A program made the translations under genes and the position numbers. Of a stretch of DNA of 64,000 bases, positions 8,726 to 17,798 are shown in pieces. The stretch's first letter is position 1. Each line of letters starts with the position of its first letter. The notes below the pieces were generated by a model. It made no database searches. It saw nothing but the letters and a program-made list of their open reading frames with translations, and was not told the DNA's origin. Origin of the DNA: Streptomyces sp. Root1304 (GTDB lineage: Bacteria > Actinomycetota > Actinomycetes > Streptomycetales > Streptomycetaceae); contig NZ_LMEP01000003.1 of the NCBI RefSeq assembly GCF_001426405.1, positions 124,001-188,000 on the forward strand. The letters run 5' to 3'.

Positions 8726-8906
8726 CGCGGTTCCTCCCGTATCGGCAGCTCAGCTGCTCGTTCGCCCGGCGCGCACCGCGGCGGGCGCGCCGCTGAAGCC
8801 TACCGGGTCGGGACGGACGGACCTCGACGCCGAGGCGGCCCGGGAAGCACGGCCGCCCCCGCGCCCGGTGGACGCGGGGGTGCGAGGGCGGTACGTGGTG
8901 TCCGGC

Positions 8907-9359
8907 TCAGGCGTTCGGGCGGAGGGTCCAGACGACGGTCATCTCGCCGGTGACGGCGCCGTCCTCGCGGGTGATGTCGATCCGCACCGGGAACTCCGGC
9001 CGCTGCCCGGCGTCGAGTTCGGCGACGACCTCGGCGACCGGGCGGCCCAGGGTGGCGGTGGCCGTGACGACGCCCATGGCGAGCTTCTTGTAGCCGATCT
9101 CCGCCTTGACGGCGAGCGGCACGGCGCGGCTCAGCTGGTCGCCGAAGGCGGCGATGACGATGGCGCCGCTGGCGGACTCGGCCAGGGTGAACATCGCGCC
9201 GGCGTGCGGGCCGCCGACGTGGTTGTGGTAGGCGGACTGGTCCGGCAGGCGCACGACGGCCCGCTCGGCGGTGGTCTCCAGGAACTCCAGGTTGAGGGTT
9301 CCTGCCATGGGCACCGTGGCGGCGAGCATCTCGCCGACGGTCATCTGGTCTGCGCTCAT
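8907..9359 (-). CDS. Hotdog-fold thioesterase-like protein (DUF4442/PaaI type)
   Basis: This 150-residue single hotdog domain has the motif SAYHNHVGGPHAGAMFTLAE, which matches the helix-capping N-H-x-G-G-x-H-x-G-A pattern of PaaI/YiiD-like thioesterases. It probably hydrolyses an acyl-CoA of unknown identity. The start is ATG 9359 (MSADQMTVGEML); the frame is open further upstream but runs into the divergent promoter. Confidence 0.8.
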   Translation of the reverse strand: MSADQMTVGEMLAATVPMAGTLNLEFLETTAERAVVRLPDQSAYHNHVGGPHAGAMFTLAESASGAIVIAAFGDQLSRAVPLAVKAEIGYKKLAMGVVTATATLGRPVAEVVAELDAGQRPEFPVRIDITREDGAVTGEMTVVWTLRPNA

Positions 9360-9477
9360 GAACCCAGAGGTTACCGACCAGTAGAAGCCTTGGCCATCCC
9401 CCGCGGACACCTTCACGCGCGCCCGCTCAGGGGGCGGGCGTGGTCGAGCGGTCCCCGCACCTCTATGGTTACTGGCC

Positions 9478-10599
9478 ATGTGGCCAGGACAGCAGCCGCC
9501 CGGGGGCGAGCAGAACCCGCAGGACCAGAATCAGAACCCCTACCAGCAGTCGGGGTACCAGCAGCCGAACCCGTATCAGCAGCCGCCGACCCAGCCCGGG
9601 TACCCGCAGCCGCCGACGCAGCCCGGCTACCCGCAGCAGCCGCCCGCGGGTCCGGGCTACCCGCAGCAGGGGTACGGCCAGCAGCCGGGTTACGGGCAGC
9701 CGAACCCGTACCAGCAGCCGACCGCGCCCGCGCAGTACGCGGTGCCGGGACCGGGCGGGCCCGGCGGCCCCGACGGCGGGAAGAAGAAGCAGACCACCCT
9801 GATCGCGATCGTCGCCGCGACGGCCGTGGTCGTCGCCGCCGGTGTCACCGGGTTCCTGGTGCTCGGTGACGACGACGACAAGAAGCCCGAGGCCGACGGC
9901 AAGAAGCCGTCCGTGACGGCCTCGGTGGACCCGTCCGCCGACCCGTCGACGGATCCGAGCAGCTCGCCGACCATCGCCAACCCGCGCGACGGCGCCGCCC
10001 AGCAGCCGACGATCCCGGGCTGGAAGGTCGTCTACAACCCGAAGTACGGCACCCTCTTCGACGTACCGCCGGAGTGGGAGGTGCTCAAGCCCGGGACGAT
10101 CACCTTCTTCGAGGACGAGAAGAAGAACGACGGCAGCCCGCTCGTCACGATGTCGAGCCCCACCCGCCTCAAGAGCGAGTGGTGCACCTTCGACACCGAC
10201 AAGAACGGCACCAACGAGACCTGGGGCCTCAGCACCGCCGGCACCAAGGGCGGCCAGGGCGCCAAGAACACCTCGGACGCCGCGTACAGCGAGGCCGGTA
10301 CCTGGGTGTGGGGCGGCTACGCGCAGCACATGCCGCAGAGCACCATCAAGATCACCAAGGCCGTGCCGTACAAGACCAAGTCCGGTCTCACCGGCAGCAT
10401 GGCGACGGCCAAGGCGCCGAACGTCAAGAAGCGCAACAAGTGCGAGACCGACGGCAAGTCGCTCGCCTTCACCTTCAAGAACGCCAAGGGCGACTTCTCG
10501 ACCTTCGTGCTCTACGCGGCCGACGGCGTCGCGGACGAGCTGCCGGACGCGACGATCATGCAGATCCTCTCCACGGTCCGGCTCTCCTCGGGCTCCTGA
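9478..10599 (+). CDS. Membrane-anchored protein with YPQ-rich cytoplasmic N-terminus
   Basis: This 373-residue protein has three zones. Residues 1-100 are Gln/Pro/Tyr/Gly-rich with tandem repeats. Residues about 105-128 form one transmembrane helix after a KKK stop (TTLIAIVAATAVVVAAGVTG). After a Thr/Ser/Asp-rich linker, residues about 190-373 form a soluble, presumably extracellular domain (VPPEWEVLKPGTITFFEDE) with two cysteines that could pair (SEWCTF and KCETDG). The layout is common in Streptomyces secreted-domain proteins of unknown function; I do not recognise the outer domain. Confidence 0.75.
   Translation: MWPGQQPPGGEQNPQDQNQNPYQQSGYQQPNPYQQPPTQPGYPQPPTQPGYPQQPPAGPGYPQQGYGQQPGYGQPNPYQQPTAPAQYAVPGPGGPGGPDGGKKKQTTLIAIVAATAVVVAAGVTGFLVLGDDDDKKPEADGKKPSVTASVDPSADPSTDPSSSPTIANPRDGAAQQPTIPGWKVVYNPKYGTLFDVPPEWEVLKPGTITFFEDEKKNDGSPLVTMSSPTRLKSEWCTFDTDKNGTNETWGLSTAGTKGGQGAKNTSDAAYSEAGTWVWGGYAQHMPQSTIKITKAVPYKTKSGLTGSMATAKAPNVKKRNKCETDGKSLAFTFKNAKGDFSTFVLYAADGVADELPDATIMQILSTVRLSSGS
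9538..9730 (+). repeat. In-gene tandem repeats encoding PQ/PGYPQ units
   Basis: About 190 bases encode tandem units of the type Q-P-P-T-Q-P-G-Y-P-Q, with the two clearest copies back to back at about 9586-9640. They form the low-complexity N-terminus of the membrane protein at 9478. Confidence 0.75.
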
Positions 10600-10781
10600 G
10601 ACGACGGGTCCCCGGCACGCGGCAAGCCCGCGCGCCGGGGCCCGACTTGCCGTACCGGGACACGCGGCACCCGCGCGCGCCGGGGCCCGGGGGCCGTCCC
10701 GGGAACGCATTTCACGGTCCGAGGGCGGGCTGTCCGGATATCCGGTTGGCGTCACGCGCCGTCGGCAGGGATAGTCCCCGG

Positions 10782-12110
10782 GTGAACAGACCCGAGGCCA
10801 CCGAGCGCCGCACCCCGTTCCGTACCCGCCGGCCCGGGTGGGCCGGTCGGAACTACGTCCTCCTCACCGCTGCCACGGTCGTGACCAACCTCGGCACGCA
10901 CGGCGCGCTGATCGCCACGACCTGGGCGGTCTTCGAGACGGGGGGCGACGCGGGCGACGTCGGTCTCGTGGCGATGGCCCGGTTCCTGCCGCTCGTCCTC
11001 TTCCTGCTGGTCGGCGGCGCCGTCGCCGACCGGCTTCCCCGGCACCGGGTGATGGTCGCGGCCAACGCCCTCAACTGCGTCTCGCAGGCGGCCTTCGCGG
11101 CCCTCGTCCTCACCGGCGAGGCGCAGATCTGGCAGATGATGGTGCTCACCGGGCTGTGCGGCACCGGGCAGGCCTTCTTCAACCCGGCGGCCGAGGCCAT
11201 GCTGATGTCCAGCGTCACCGGGGAGCAGGCGAGCCGGGCCTTCGCCGTCTACCGGATGGCCATGCACGGCGCGGCCATCGGCGGCGCCGCGCTCGGCGGC
11301 GCGCTCGTCGCCTTCGTCGGGCCCGGCTGGGTCCTCGTGATCGACGCGATCGGGTTCGCGGTCGCGGGCGGGCTGCGCGCCTTCCTCGACGTGAGCGGCA
11401 CCCCGGAGCGCGCTCCGGGCGGGGGGCTCTTCGCCGATCTGCGGGAGGGCTGGCAGGAGTTCGTCGGCCGGCCGTGGCTGTGGTCGATCGTCGCCCAGTT
11501 CTCGGTGGTCGTGGGACTGATCGGGGCGGTCGAGTCGGTGTTCGGGCCGCTGGTGGCCAGGGACCAGCTGGGCGGATCGCGCCCCTGGGGCATCGCGCTC
11601 GCGGCGTACGGAGCGGGGACGGTCGCCGGTGCCGTCCTGATGACCCGCTGGAAGCCGCGCCGGATGCTGTTCGTCGGGACGCTGTGCGTCTTCCCGATCG
11701 CGCTGCCCTCGGCGGCGCTGGCCGTACCGCTCGGCGCGGCGGGGCTCACCGCCGCGATGTTCGTCAGCGGTGTCGCGATCGAGGTGTTCGGTGTGTCGTG
11801 GATGACGACGATGCACCAGGAGATCCCGGAGGAGAAGCTGTCCCGGGTCTCGGCGTACGACTGGTTCGGCTCGACGGCGCTGCTGCCGCTGACGACGGCC
11901 TTGGCCGGCCCCGCGGAGAGCGCCTTCGGCCGGAGCGAGGCGCTGTGGGGCGCGGCGGCGCTGATGACGGTCGTCACGGCGCTGGTGCTGCTGGTGCCCG
12001 ACGTACGGAATCTGACCCGCCGTCCGCACACGAAGGAGGTCGGCGGCGCCGTCCCGCCGCCGGCGGCCCCGTCAGCCGATCCCGAAGGCGCCCTCCGGGG
12101 GAACGGGTGA
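10782..12110 (+). CDS. MFS transporter (enterobactin-exporter-like group)
   Basis: This 442-residue protein has about twelve hydrophobic segments in two halves, starting YVLLTAATVVTNLGTHGALI. A motif-A-like loop after TM2 (VADRLPRHRVMVAAN) identifies the major facilitator superfamily. GTG 10782 is taken as start because the frame upstream is out-of-frame coding for the previous gene. Substrate unknown; the TM4-5 region and length fit small-molecule efflux MFS proteins. Its 3' end overlaps the convergent gene at 12072 by 39 nt. Confidence 0.83.
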   Translation: MNRPEATERRTPFRTRRPGWAGRNYVLLTAATVVTNLGTHGALIATTWAVFETGGDAGDVGLVAMARFLPLVLFLLVGGAVADRLPRHRVMVAANALNCVSQAAFAALVLTGEAQIWQMMVLTGLCGTGQAFFNPAAEAMLMSSVTGEQASRAFAVYRMAMHGAAIGGAALGGALVAFVGPGWVLVIDAIGFAVAGGLRAFLDVSGTPERAPGGGLFADLREGWQEFVGRPWLWSIVAQFSVVVGLIGAVESVFGPLVARDQLGGSRPWGIALAAYGAGTVAGAVLMTRWKPRRMLFVGTLCVFPIALPSAALAVPLGAAGLTAAMFVSGVAIEVFGVSWMTTMHQEIPEEKLSRVSAYDWFGSTALLPLTTALAGPAESAFGRSEALWGAAALMTVVTALVLLVPDVRNLTRRPHTKEVGGAVPPPAAPSADPEGALRGNG

Positions 12111-12917
12111 GGGTACGGCCCCGGCGTCGAGGACCGGTTCCGCGCCCCTGGTGAACCGGTCGAGCGTCTCCCCGTGCTCCACGCGCGCGGGGAACGCGTC
12201 CGAGGCGGCCCGCCGCGCAAGGTGGGCGGTGTCGATCGCGCGGCCGGAGGCGACGAGGACGGCATTCCCGAAGCGGCGGCCGCGCAGCACGGCGGGCTCG
12301 GCGACGAGCGCCAGCTCGGGGAAGACGGTGGCGAAGGTGGCGAGCTGGGAGCGGAGGAAGGCGAAGGGCGCGCCGTCGGCGAGGTTGGCGGCGTAGACCC
12401 CCTCGGCCCGCAGGACGCGCCGCACTTCGCGCGCGTACTCGACGGAGGTCAGATGGGCGGGCACGCGCGAGCCGCCGAAGACATCGCCGACGATGAGGTC
12501 GGCGGAGGCCGCCGGCGCGGCCTCCAGCCAGCTCCGGGCGTCCGCGCCGTGCACGGCGATGCCGGACCCCTCGGGCAGCGGCAGGTGCTCCGCGACGAGG
12601 TCGAGCAGCCCGCGGTCGGCCTCGACGACGTCCTGCCGCGACCCCGGCCGGGTGACGGCGACGTACCGGGGCAGGGAGAGCGCCCCGCCGCCCAGGTGCA
12701 GGACGTCGAGCGGCTCACCGTCGTCCGCGACCCCGTCGGCGACGTGCGCGAGCCGACGCGCGTACTCGAACTCCAGGTACGCGGGATCGTCGAGATCGAC
12801 GTACGACTGCGGCGCACCGTCGACGGTCAACAGCCACGCCCGCTCCCGGTCTACGTCGGGCATGAGGCGCGCGGTGCCGTGGTCGACCTCGCGAAGGACG
12901 GGAATGTGCTCGTTCAC
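12072..12917 (-). CDS. Spermidine-synthase-like methyltransferase-fold protein
   Basis: This 281-residue class-I SAM-fold protein resembles the spermine/spermidine synthase family. It has a nucleotide-binding strand DVLHLGGGALSLPRYVA near residue 70, the acidic strand end (DVVEADRGLLDLV) and the DVFGG active-site-like segment. Actinobacterial proteins of this type are often of unproven activity, so a polyamine role is not claimed. The start is GTG 12917. It overlaps the end of the convergent MFS gene. Confidence 0.77.
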   Translation of the reverse strand: MNEHIPVLREVDHGTARLMPDVDRERAWLLTVDGAPQSYVDLDDPAYLEFEYARRLAHVADGVADDGEPLDVLHLGGGALSLPRYVAVTRPGSRQDVVEADRGLLDLVAEHLPLPEGSGIAVHGADARSWLEAAPAASADLIVGDVFGGSRVPAHLTSVEYAREVRRVLRAEGVYAANLADGAPFAFLRSQLATFATVFPELALVAEPAVLRGRRFGNAVLVASGRAIDTAHLARRAASDAFPARVEHGETLDRFTRGAEPVLDAGAVPSPVPPEGAFGIG

Positions 12918-13004
12918 GGTCTCATTGTGCCGGGAGGGTTCGACGACGGATACGCCCGCCCACGCGCGTGCGTGGTCCGGCCGCTCCGCACCCCCGGGAT
13001 GGCG

Positions 13005-13856
13005 TCACAGGTGCTTGAGGGCCTCGCGGACCGAGAGGGGGGAGAGGCGGTCCGTGTGGGTGGTGACGAAGGCGCGGACCTCGCCGGGGGCGGTCTTCGC
13101 GTATTCGCGCAGGCTCCAGCCGATCGCCTTGCGGAGGAAGAAGTCCGTGTCCGCGGCGCGGCGCAGGCAGTGGGCGAAGAGCCGGTCTGCGTCGGTGTCC
13201 TCCTTGAAGCGGAGCTGGTGGAGGAGCGCCGTACGGGCCACCCACAGGTCCTCGTCCTCGATCCACTCGTCCATCCGCGCCCCGAGGGCCGGATCGGCGG
13301 CGACGAGGCCGCCGACGACGTGCGCGGCGAGGTGGTCGACCGTGTCCCACCAGGACGTGGTGGTGACCAGACGGCGGGCGACGGGCAGGAACCCGGAGGA
13401 GCAGCGCTTCACGTGGCGGCGCAGGTAGTCGACGGCGAAGTAGTGGTACTCGCGCTCGGGCAGCGCGAAGCAGCGCAGGGCGACGGCGGCGCAGTCGCGT
13501 TCGTCGGGGCGGGGCGTGCCGTCGAGGACGGTACGGGACAGGGCGCGGCGCTCGGGAGTGCGCAGCCCGAGGAAGGGGGCCACGCCCTTCATGTACGCGA
13601 CCATCTCCTGCGCCCGGAAGGGGTTCCCGGCGGCGGGGTAGAGGGCGGTGAGCCGCTCCATGACCGTGTCGGCCAGCTCGCTGGGCGGGATGGCGGGGGT
13701 ACCGGGGGTGTCTGGGGCGTCTGGAGTTTCGGAGATCCCCGGGATGCCGCCCGTGTCAGGGGTGTCCGTGGTCGACTTCGCGTCGTTGGCCACGGCCGCG
13801 TCGTTGGCCCCGGCGCCTGCCGTTTCGGCGTCGGATGCTTCGGCGGTCTCCGTCAC
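13005..13856 (-). CDS. DNA alkylation repair (AlkD-like HEAT-repeat) protein
   Basis: This protein of about 283 residues has an AlkD-family HEAT-like helical repeat domain beginning near residue 60 (ALYPAAGNPFRAQEMVAYMK) and the conserved WWDTVDHLAAHVVG, the D-L-W-V-A-R-T-A-L-L segment and FFLRKAIGWSLREYAK. The family excises bulky alkylated bases by trapping DNA without base flipping. The first about 55 residues are a Thr/Asp/Pro-rich low-complexity tail. GTG 13856 with GGGGAGG just upstream is chosen; longer in-frame starts exist up to 13925. Confidence 0.82.
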   Translation of the reverse strand: MTETAEASDAETAGAGANDAAVANDAKSTTDTPDTGGIPGISETPDAPDTPGTPAIPPSELADTVMERLTALYPAAGNPFRAQEMVAYMKGVAPFLGLRTPERRALSRTVLDGTPRPDERDCAAVALRCFALPEREYHYFAVDYLRRHVKRCSSGFLPVARRLVTTTSWWDTVDHLAAHVVGGLVAADPALGARMDEWIEDEDLWVARTALLHQLRFKEDTDADRLFAHCLRRAADTDFFLRKAIGWSLREYAKTAPGEVRAFVTTHTDRLSPLSVREALKHL

Positions 13857-13951
13857 GGTGCCTCCCCGTCCTTGAGTGCTCCGGGGGCCGGCCCGGACGG
13901 ACATGACGCACATTACGGCGATCATACGGACGCGTCCGTTACTCTCCCCGA

Positions 13952-14773
13952 ATGCTCGCTCCCGTGCCCCGGCCGCCGGGCTCCTTCGCCGTCCGCTGCT
14001 CCCGGGCCCTGCTCTCGCCGCGCTCGCGGCTCTCGCTGCTCGCCCTGATGCTGCTCTCGGCGGCGGCCCTCGTCCTTCTCTACGAACCGCAGCGACTGCT
14101 CGCCTCGGGCTGGCCCCCGCACACGAGCGGCGCGGGGGCGGTGCTGCTGTTCGGCCTCGCGTACGGCGCGTGCACGGCGGCTTTCGTGCCGCGCCCGGTG
14201 CTCAATCTGGCGGCGGGCGCGCTCTTCGGTTCGGCCTTCGGTCTGACGGCCGCGCTCGCCGGGACGGTGCTGGGCGCAGGGATCTCCTTCACCCTCGGTC
14301 GGTTCCTGGGTCAGGACGCGTTGCGGCCGCTGCTGCGGGGGCGCTGGCTGACGGCGGCGGACGGGCAGCTGAGCAGGCACGGTTTCCGTTCGATGCTGGC
14401 GATCCGGCTGTTCCCGGGCGTGCCCTTCGCGGCGGCGAACTACTGCGCCGCGGTCTCCCGCATGGGGTACGTGCCGTTCCTCCTGGCGACGGGTCTGGGT
14501 TCGGTGCCGAACACGGCGGCGTACGTCGTGGCCGGTTCCCAGGCGGGGTCGCCGGGCTCGCCCGCCTTCCTCTTCTCGGCGGGGTTCATCGTCCTGTCCG
14601 GCCTCGCCGCGGCGGTCGTGGCCTGGCGCAAGCGGCACGCCCTGCGGGCGCCGGCACGGACCCCGGCTCCGACGACGGCTCCGGCCGCGGCTCCGATGCC
14701 GGACGCGGGGCCGGCGTCGGAACCCATGCCGGAACCCGTATCGGCGCCGGAGCCGGTGGGCGGGCCGCACTGA
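13952..14773 (+). CDS. TVP38/TMEM64 (VTT-domain) membrane protein
   Basis: This 273-residue protein has the VTT-domain core: GAGISFTLGRFLGQD, then FRSMLAIRLFPGVPFAAANY and the GLGSVPNTAAYVVAGS re-entrant segment. It has about five to six transmembrane segments and a C-terminal Pro/Ala/Glu-rich tail of about 45 residues. It is related to DedA proteins (one lies at 8078), implicated in lipid scrambling or transport. ATG 13952 is within 100 bp of the divergent AlkD-like gene. Confidence 0.82.
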   Translation: MLAPVPRPPGSFAVRCSRALLSPRSRLSLLALMLLSAAALVLLYEPQRLLASGWPPHTSGAGAVLLFGLAYGACTAAFVPRPVLNLAAGALFGSAFGLTAALAGTVLGAGISFTLGRFLGQDALRPLLRGRWLTAADGQLSRHGFRSMLAIRLFPGVPFAAANYCAAVSRMGYVPFLLATGLGSVPNTAAYVVAGSQAGSPGSPAFLFSAGFIVLSGLAAAVVAWRKRHALRAPARTPAPTTAPAAAPMPDAGPASEPMPEPVSAPEPVGGPH

Positions 14774-14809
14774 GGCACGCCGCCGGGCGGGCCCCACGGA
14801 AGGACCCCG

Positions 14810-15979
14810 TCAGAGCGCCTCGACGATCATCGCGTTGGCCAGGCCTCCCGCCTCGCACATCGCCTGGAGCCCGTAGCGCGCGCCCCGGGCCCGCAGCGCG
14901 TGCACCAGGGTCGTGGTGAGGCGGGTGCCGCTGGCGCCCAGCGGGTGGCCGAGGGCGATGGCGCCTCCGTGGACGTTGACCTTGGCGGGGTCGGCGCCGG
15001 TCTCCTGCTGCCAGGCGAGGACGACGCTCGCGAAGGCCTCGTTGATCTCGAAGAGGTCGATGTCGGAGAGGGAGAGGCCGGAGCGGCGCAGGACCTTCTC
15101 GGTGGCGGGGATGACGCCGGTGAGCATGAGCAGCGGGTCGGAGCCCGTGACGGCGAAGCTGTGCAGCCGGGCGAGCGGGCGCAGCCCGAGGCTCCGGGCG
15201 GTGTCGGCGGCCATGACGAGCACGGCGGAGGCGCCGTCGTTGACGGGGCTGCTGTTGCCGGCGGTGACGGACCAGTCGATCTGCGGGAAGCGCTCGGCGA
15301 ATCCGGGGTCCTCGAAGGACGGCCGGAGCCCGGCGAGGATCTCGGGGGTGGTGGCGGGACGCACGGACTCGTCACGGCGGACGGTGCCGTACGGGGCGAC
15401 CTCGGCGTCGAAGAGTCCGGCGGCCCAGGCGCGGGCCGCCTTGGTGTGCGACGCGGTGGCGAACGCGTCCATGGCCTCGCGGTCGATCGACCACTTGGCC
15501 GCGATGAGTTCGGCGCTGACGCCCTGCGGGACGAGGCCCTCGGGGTAGCGCTCGGCGACGCCGGGGCCGAAGGGATCGGCGCCGGGCGGCACGTTCGACC
15601 ACATGGGGACGCGGCTCATGGACTCGACTCCGCAGGCGACGGCGATGTCGTACGCCCCGGACAGGACGCCCTGGGCGGCGAAGTGGACGGCCTGCTGGGA
15701 GGAACCGCACTGCCGGTCGACGGTGGTGGCGGGCACCGACTCGGGGAACCCGGCGCCGAGCCAGGCGTAGCGGGTGGTGTTCATGGCCTGCTCGCCGACC
15801 TGGTCGACGGTGCCGCCGATGACGTCGTCGACGAGGGCGGGGTCGATGCCGCTGCGTTCGATCAGGGCGCGCAGGGTGTGGGAGAGGAGGGCGACGGGGT
15901 GGACGTGGGAGAGGGTTCCGCCCTCCTTGCCCTTGCCTATGGGGGTCCGGACGGCTTCGACGATGACGGCGTCGCGCAT
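14810..15979 (-). CDS. Acetyl-CoA C-acyltransferase (thiolase II)
   Basis: This 389-residue thiolase has the acylation Cys in VDRQCGSSQQAVH (about residue 90), the late NEAFASVVLAW with His-type catalytic context, and the C-terminal GGAIALGHPLGASGTRL and CEAGGLANAMI motifs with the deprotonating Cys. It catalyses thiolytic cleavage of 3-ketoacyl-CoA or the reverse condensation. ATG 15979 is divergent from an HxlR regulator at 16137, with two operator-like repeats between them, so it is likely under that regulator's control. Confidence 0.9.
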   Translation of the reverse strand: MRDAVIVEAVRTPIGKGKEGGTLSHVHPVALLSHTLRALIERSGIDPALVDDVIGGTVDQVGEQAMNTTRYAWLGAGFPESVPATTVDRQCGSSQQAVHFAAQGVLSGAYDIAVACGVESMSRVPMWSNVPPGADPFGPGVAERYPEGLVPQGVSAELIAAKWSIDREAMDAFATASHTKAARAWAAGLFDAEVAPYGTVRRDESVRPATTPEILAGLRPSFEDPGFAERFPQIDWSVTAGNSSPVNDGASAVLVMAADTARSLGLRPLARLHSFAVTGSDPLLMLTGVIPATEKVLRRSGLSLSDIDLFEINEAFASVVLAWQQETGADPAKVNVHGGAIALGHPLGASGTRLTTTLVHALRARGARYGLQAMCEAGGLANAMIVEAL

Positions 15980-16030
15980 GACTGGCTCCTGAGTTGGAGA
16001 AGTGGACCAACACTCGTCGGTAACATAACC

Positions 16031-16110
16031 CAGTGAGTTGGTTTTTCAAACCCACCTCGGAACCTACTCCCCCGCCACCCTCCCAGTGGATTGGTTTTTC
16101 AAACCGACCT
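16031..16110. promoter_or_regulatory. Two 27-bp operator repeats, likely HxlR binding sites
   Basis: Two direct copies, 16031-16057 and 16084-16110, match at 24 of 27 positions. Each contains the perfect inverted repeat GGTTTTTCAAACC (16040-16052 and 16093-16105). The copies repeat every 53 bp, close to five helical turns, which puts both on the same DNA face. They lie between the divergent thiolase and HxlR genes, and HxlR-type winged helices bind such short palindromes, so these are the expected operators. Confidence 0.8.
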
Positions 16111-16136
16111 GGCCGCCGCTGCCCTACGCTGGACCC

Positions 16137-16607
16137 ATGAAGGCCGCCCCCCGCCCCTGCTCGATCGCGGACACCCTCGCGCTCGTCGGTGAGAAGTACT
16201 CCCTGCTGGTGCTCCGCGAGGTCTCCCTCGGTGTGCGCCGCTTCGACCGAATCGCACGCAACACCGGCGCCCCCCGCGACATCCTCACCGCCCGCCTCAA
16301 GCGGCTCGTCGAGGCCGGGGTCCTGGAGAAGGTGCCGTACAGCGAACGCCCGCAGCGCTTCGAGTACCGGGCCACGCCCGCCGGCGAGGAACTCCAGCCG
16401 GTGCTCGTGACCCTGATGGCCTGGGGCGACCGCCACCTCAACGCGGACGCCCGGCCGGTCGTCCTGGAGCACCGGTGCGGCGAGGTCCTCAGCCCCCGGG
16501 TCGTGTGCGCCCACTGCGGCGGAGAGGCCGACACGGAGTCCCTCAGCCACCACGTCCGGAGCCCCGGCTGGACCACGGCCGGTCCGACGGCCCCTCAGGA
16601 GGCCTGA
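16137..16607 (+). CDS. HxlR-family winged-helix transcriptional regulator
   Basis: This 156-residue protein is a DUF24/HxlR domain at residues about 8-105: SIADTLALVGEKYSLLVLRE, then RNTGAPRDILTARLKRLVEA and the GVLEKVPYSERPQRFEYRAT wing. A C-terminal segment with three cysteines and a histidine (EHRCGE, VVCAHCGG) could bind metal or sense redox. ATG 16137 is the natural start; the frame continues upstream only through the operator repeats. It probably represses the divergent thiolase gene. Confidence 0.88.
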   Translation: MKAAPRPCSIADTLALVGEKYSLLVLREVSLGVRRFDRIARNTGAPRDILTARLKRLVEAGVLEKVPYSERPQRFEYRATPAGEELQPVLVTLMAWGDRHLNADARPVVLEHRCGEVLSPRVVCAHCGGEADTESLSHHVRSPGWTTAGPTAPQEA

Positions 16608-16688
16608 GCACGGGCCCGTCATCTGGGGACGGTACGCTGCGCACGACCTTCTGACCGCACACGTACATAACGGGACGGCCCTAGCCCC

Positions 16689-17561
16689 ATGAGTTGGTTC
16701 GAATCGTTCATCCTCGGACTCGTCCAGGGGCTGACGGAGTTCCTTCCCATCTCCTCCAGCGCGCACCTCCGCCTCACGGCGGCGTTCGCCGGCTGGGAAG
16801 ACCCGGGTGCGGCGTTCACCGCGATCACCCAGATCGGGACGGAGGCCGCGGTACTGATCTACTTCCGCAAGGACATCGCCCGGATCGTCACGGCCTGGTT
16901 CCGTTCCCTCACCGACAAGTCGATGCGCTCCGACCACGACGCCCAGATGGGCTGGCTGGTGATCGTCGGCTCGATCCCGATCGGTGTCCTCGGCGTCACG
17001 TTCAAGGACCAGATCGAGGGCCCCTTCCGGGACCTGCGGCTCATCGCCACCACGCTCATCGTGATGGGCATCGTCCTCGGCGTCGCGGACCGGCTGGCCG
17101 CCAGGGACGAGATCGGCGGCCGCCACCGGGTGGTCCGCGAACGCAAGACGCTCCGTGACCTCGGCGTCAAGGACGGTCTGATCTTCGGCTTCTGCCAGGC
17201 GATGGCCCTGGTCCCGGGCGTCTCCCGCTCGGGCGCGACCATCTCCGGCGGCCTGCTCATGGGCTACACCCGTGAGGCGGCCGCGCGGTACTCCTTCCTC
17301 CTCGCGGTCCCGGCGGTCCTGGCCTCGGGCGTGTTCGAGCTGAAGGACGCGGGCGAGGGCCACGTCTCCTGGGGCCCGACGATCTTCGCCACCCTCATCG
17401 CCTTCGGCGTCGGCTACGCGGTGATCGCCTGGTTCATGAAGTTCATCACCACGAAGTCCTTCATGCCGTTCGTGATCTACCGGATCGTGCTGGGCATCCT
17501 GCTGCTGATCCTGGTGGGCACGGACGTCCTGAGCCCCCACGCGGGCGAGTCGGCGGGCTGA
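16689..17561 (+). CDS. uppP: Undecaprenyl-diphosphatase (UppP/BacA)
   Basis: This 290-residue integral membrane phosphatase recycles undecaprenyl pyrophosphate to the monophosphate carrier for cell-wall synthesis. Both family signatures are present: GLVQGLTEFLPISSSAHL at residues about 8-25 (catalytic Glu and Ser) and PGVSRSGATISGGLLMG near residue 175 (catalytic Arg). Length is normal and about eight hydrophobic segments are visible. The gene stands alone. Confidence 0.95.
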   Translation: MSWFESFILGLVQGLTEFLPISSSAHLRLTAAFAGWEDPGAAFTAITQIGTEAAVLIYFRKDIARIVTAWFRSLTDKSMRSDHDAQMGWLVIVGSIPIGVLGVTFKDQIEGPFRDLRLIATTLIVMGIVLGVADRLAARDEIGGRHRVVRERKTLRDLGVKDGLIFGFCQAMALVPGVSRSGATISGGLLMGYTREAAARYSFLLAVPAVLASGVFELKDAGEGHVSWGPTIFATLIAFGVGYAVIAWFMKFITTKSFMPFVIYRIVLGILLLILVGTDVLSPHAGESAG

Positions 17562-17798
17562 CGGCGGTACGGACGTACTCCCAGCCCTCGCGGCGCGTCG
17601 CCTCGGTAGCGGTGTCGGCCGCCGTGATCGCGCTGCCGACCTCGGGCTCGGTCACCGACAGCGCCACCGGCCGATGGTGCCGCAGCGCCCGCGAGGACGG
17701 TGCCGTCGTGGTGACCCGCCCGACCGGTGAGCGGCGTACGCACCCGGTCCGGGACGGCTCCTGGATCTGCCGCTGACCGTCCGCCGGGCGCGGGACCC
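17562..17798. other. Intergenic stretch with a startless open frame on the plus strand
   Basis: Between uppP and the minus-strand membrane gene, a plus-strand frame stays open to a TGA at 17774-17776. It would encode a twin-Arg/hydrophobic signal-like stretch followed by a short segment with two Cys. It has no ATG, GTG or TTG in the right place, so it is either a decayed secreted-peptide gene or chance. Nothing else is visible here. Confidence 0.25.

Noticed and set aside
12174..14048. A 624-codon plus-strand frame across the spermidine-synthase-like and AlkD-like genes
   Set aside because: Gly/Glu/Val low-complexity shadow on the antisense of two recognisable proteins.
16689..16720. A ggttcgaatc element like a tRNA T-loop
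   Set aside because: It is the first codons of uppP; no acceptor, D-arm or anticodon arm can be formed around it.
15372..17540. A 722-codon minus-strand frame over uppP, HxlR and the thiolase start
   Set aside because: No family resemblance and it crosses the operator repeats and three real genes.
17562..17776. A small secreted two-Cys peptide gene after uppP
   Set aside because: The frame has a signal-like stretch but no start codon in a sensible position; kept only as a note on the intergenic region.
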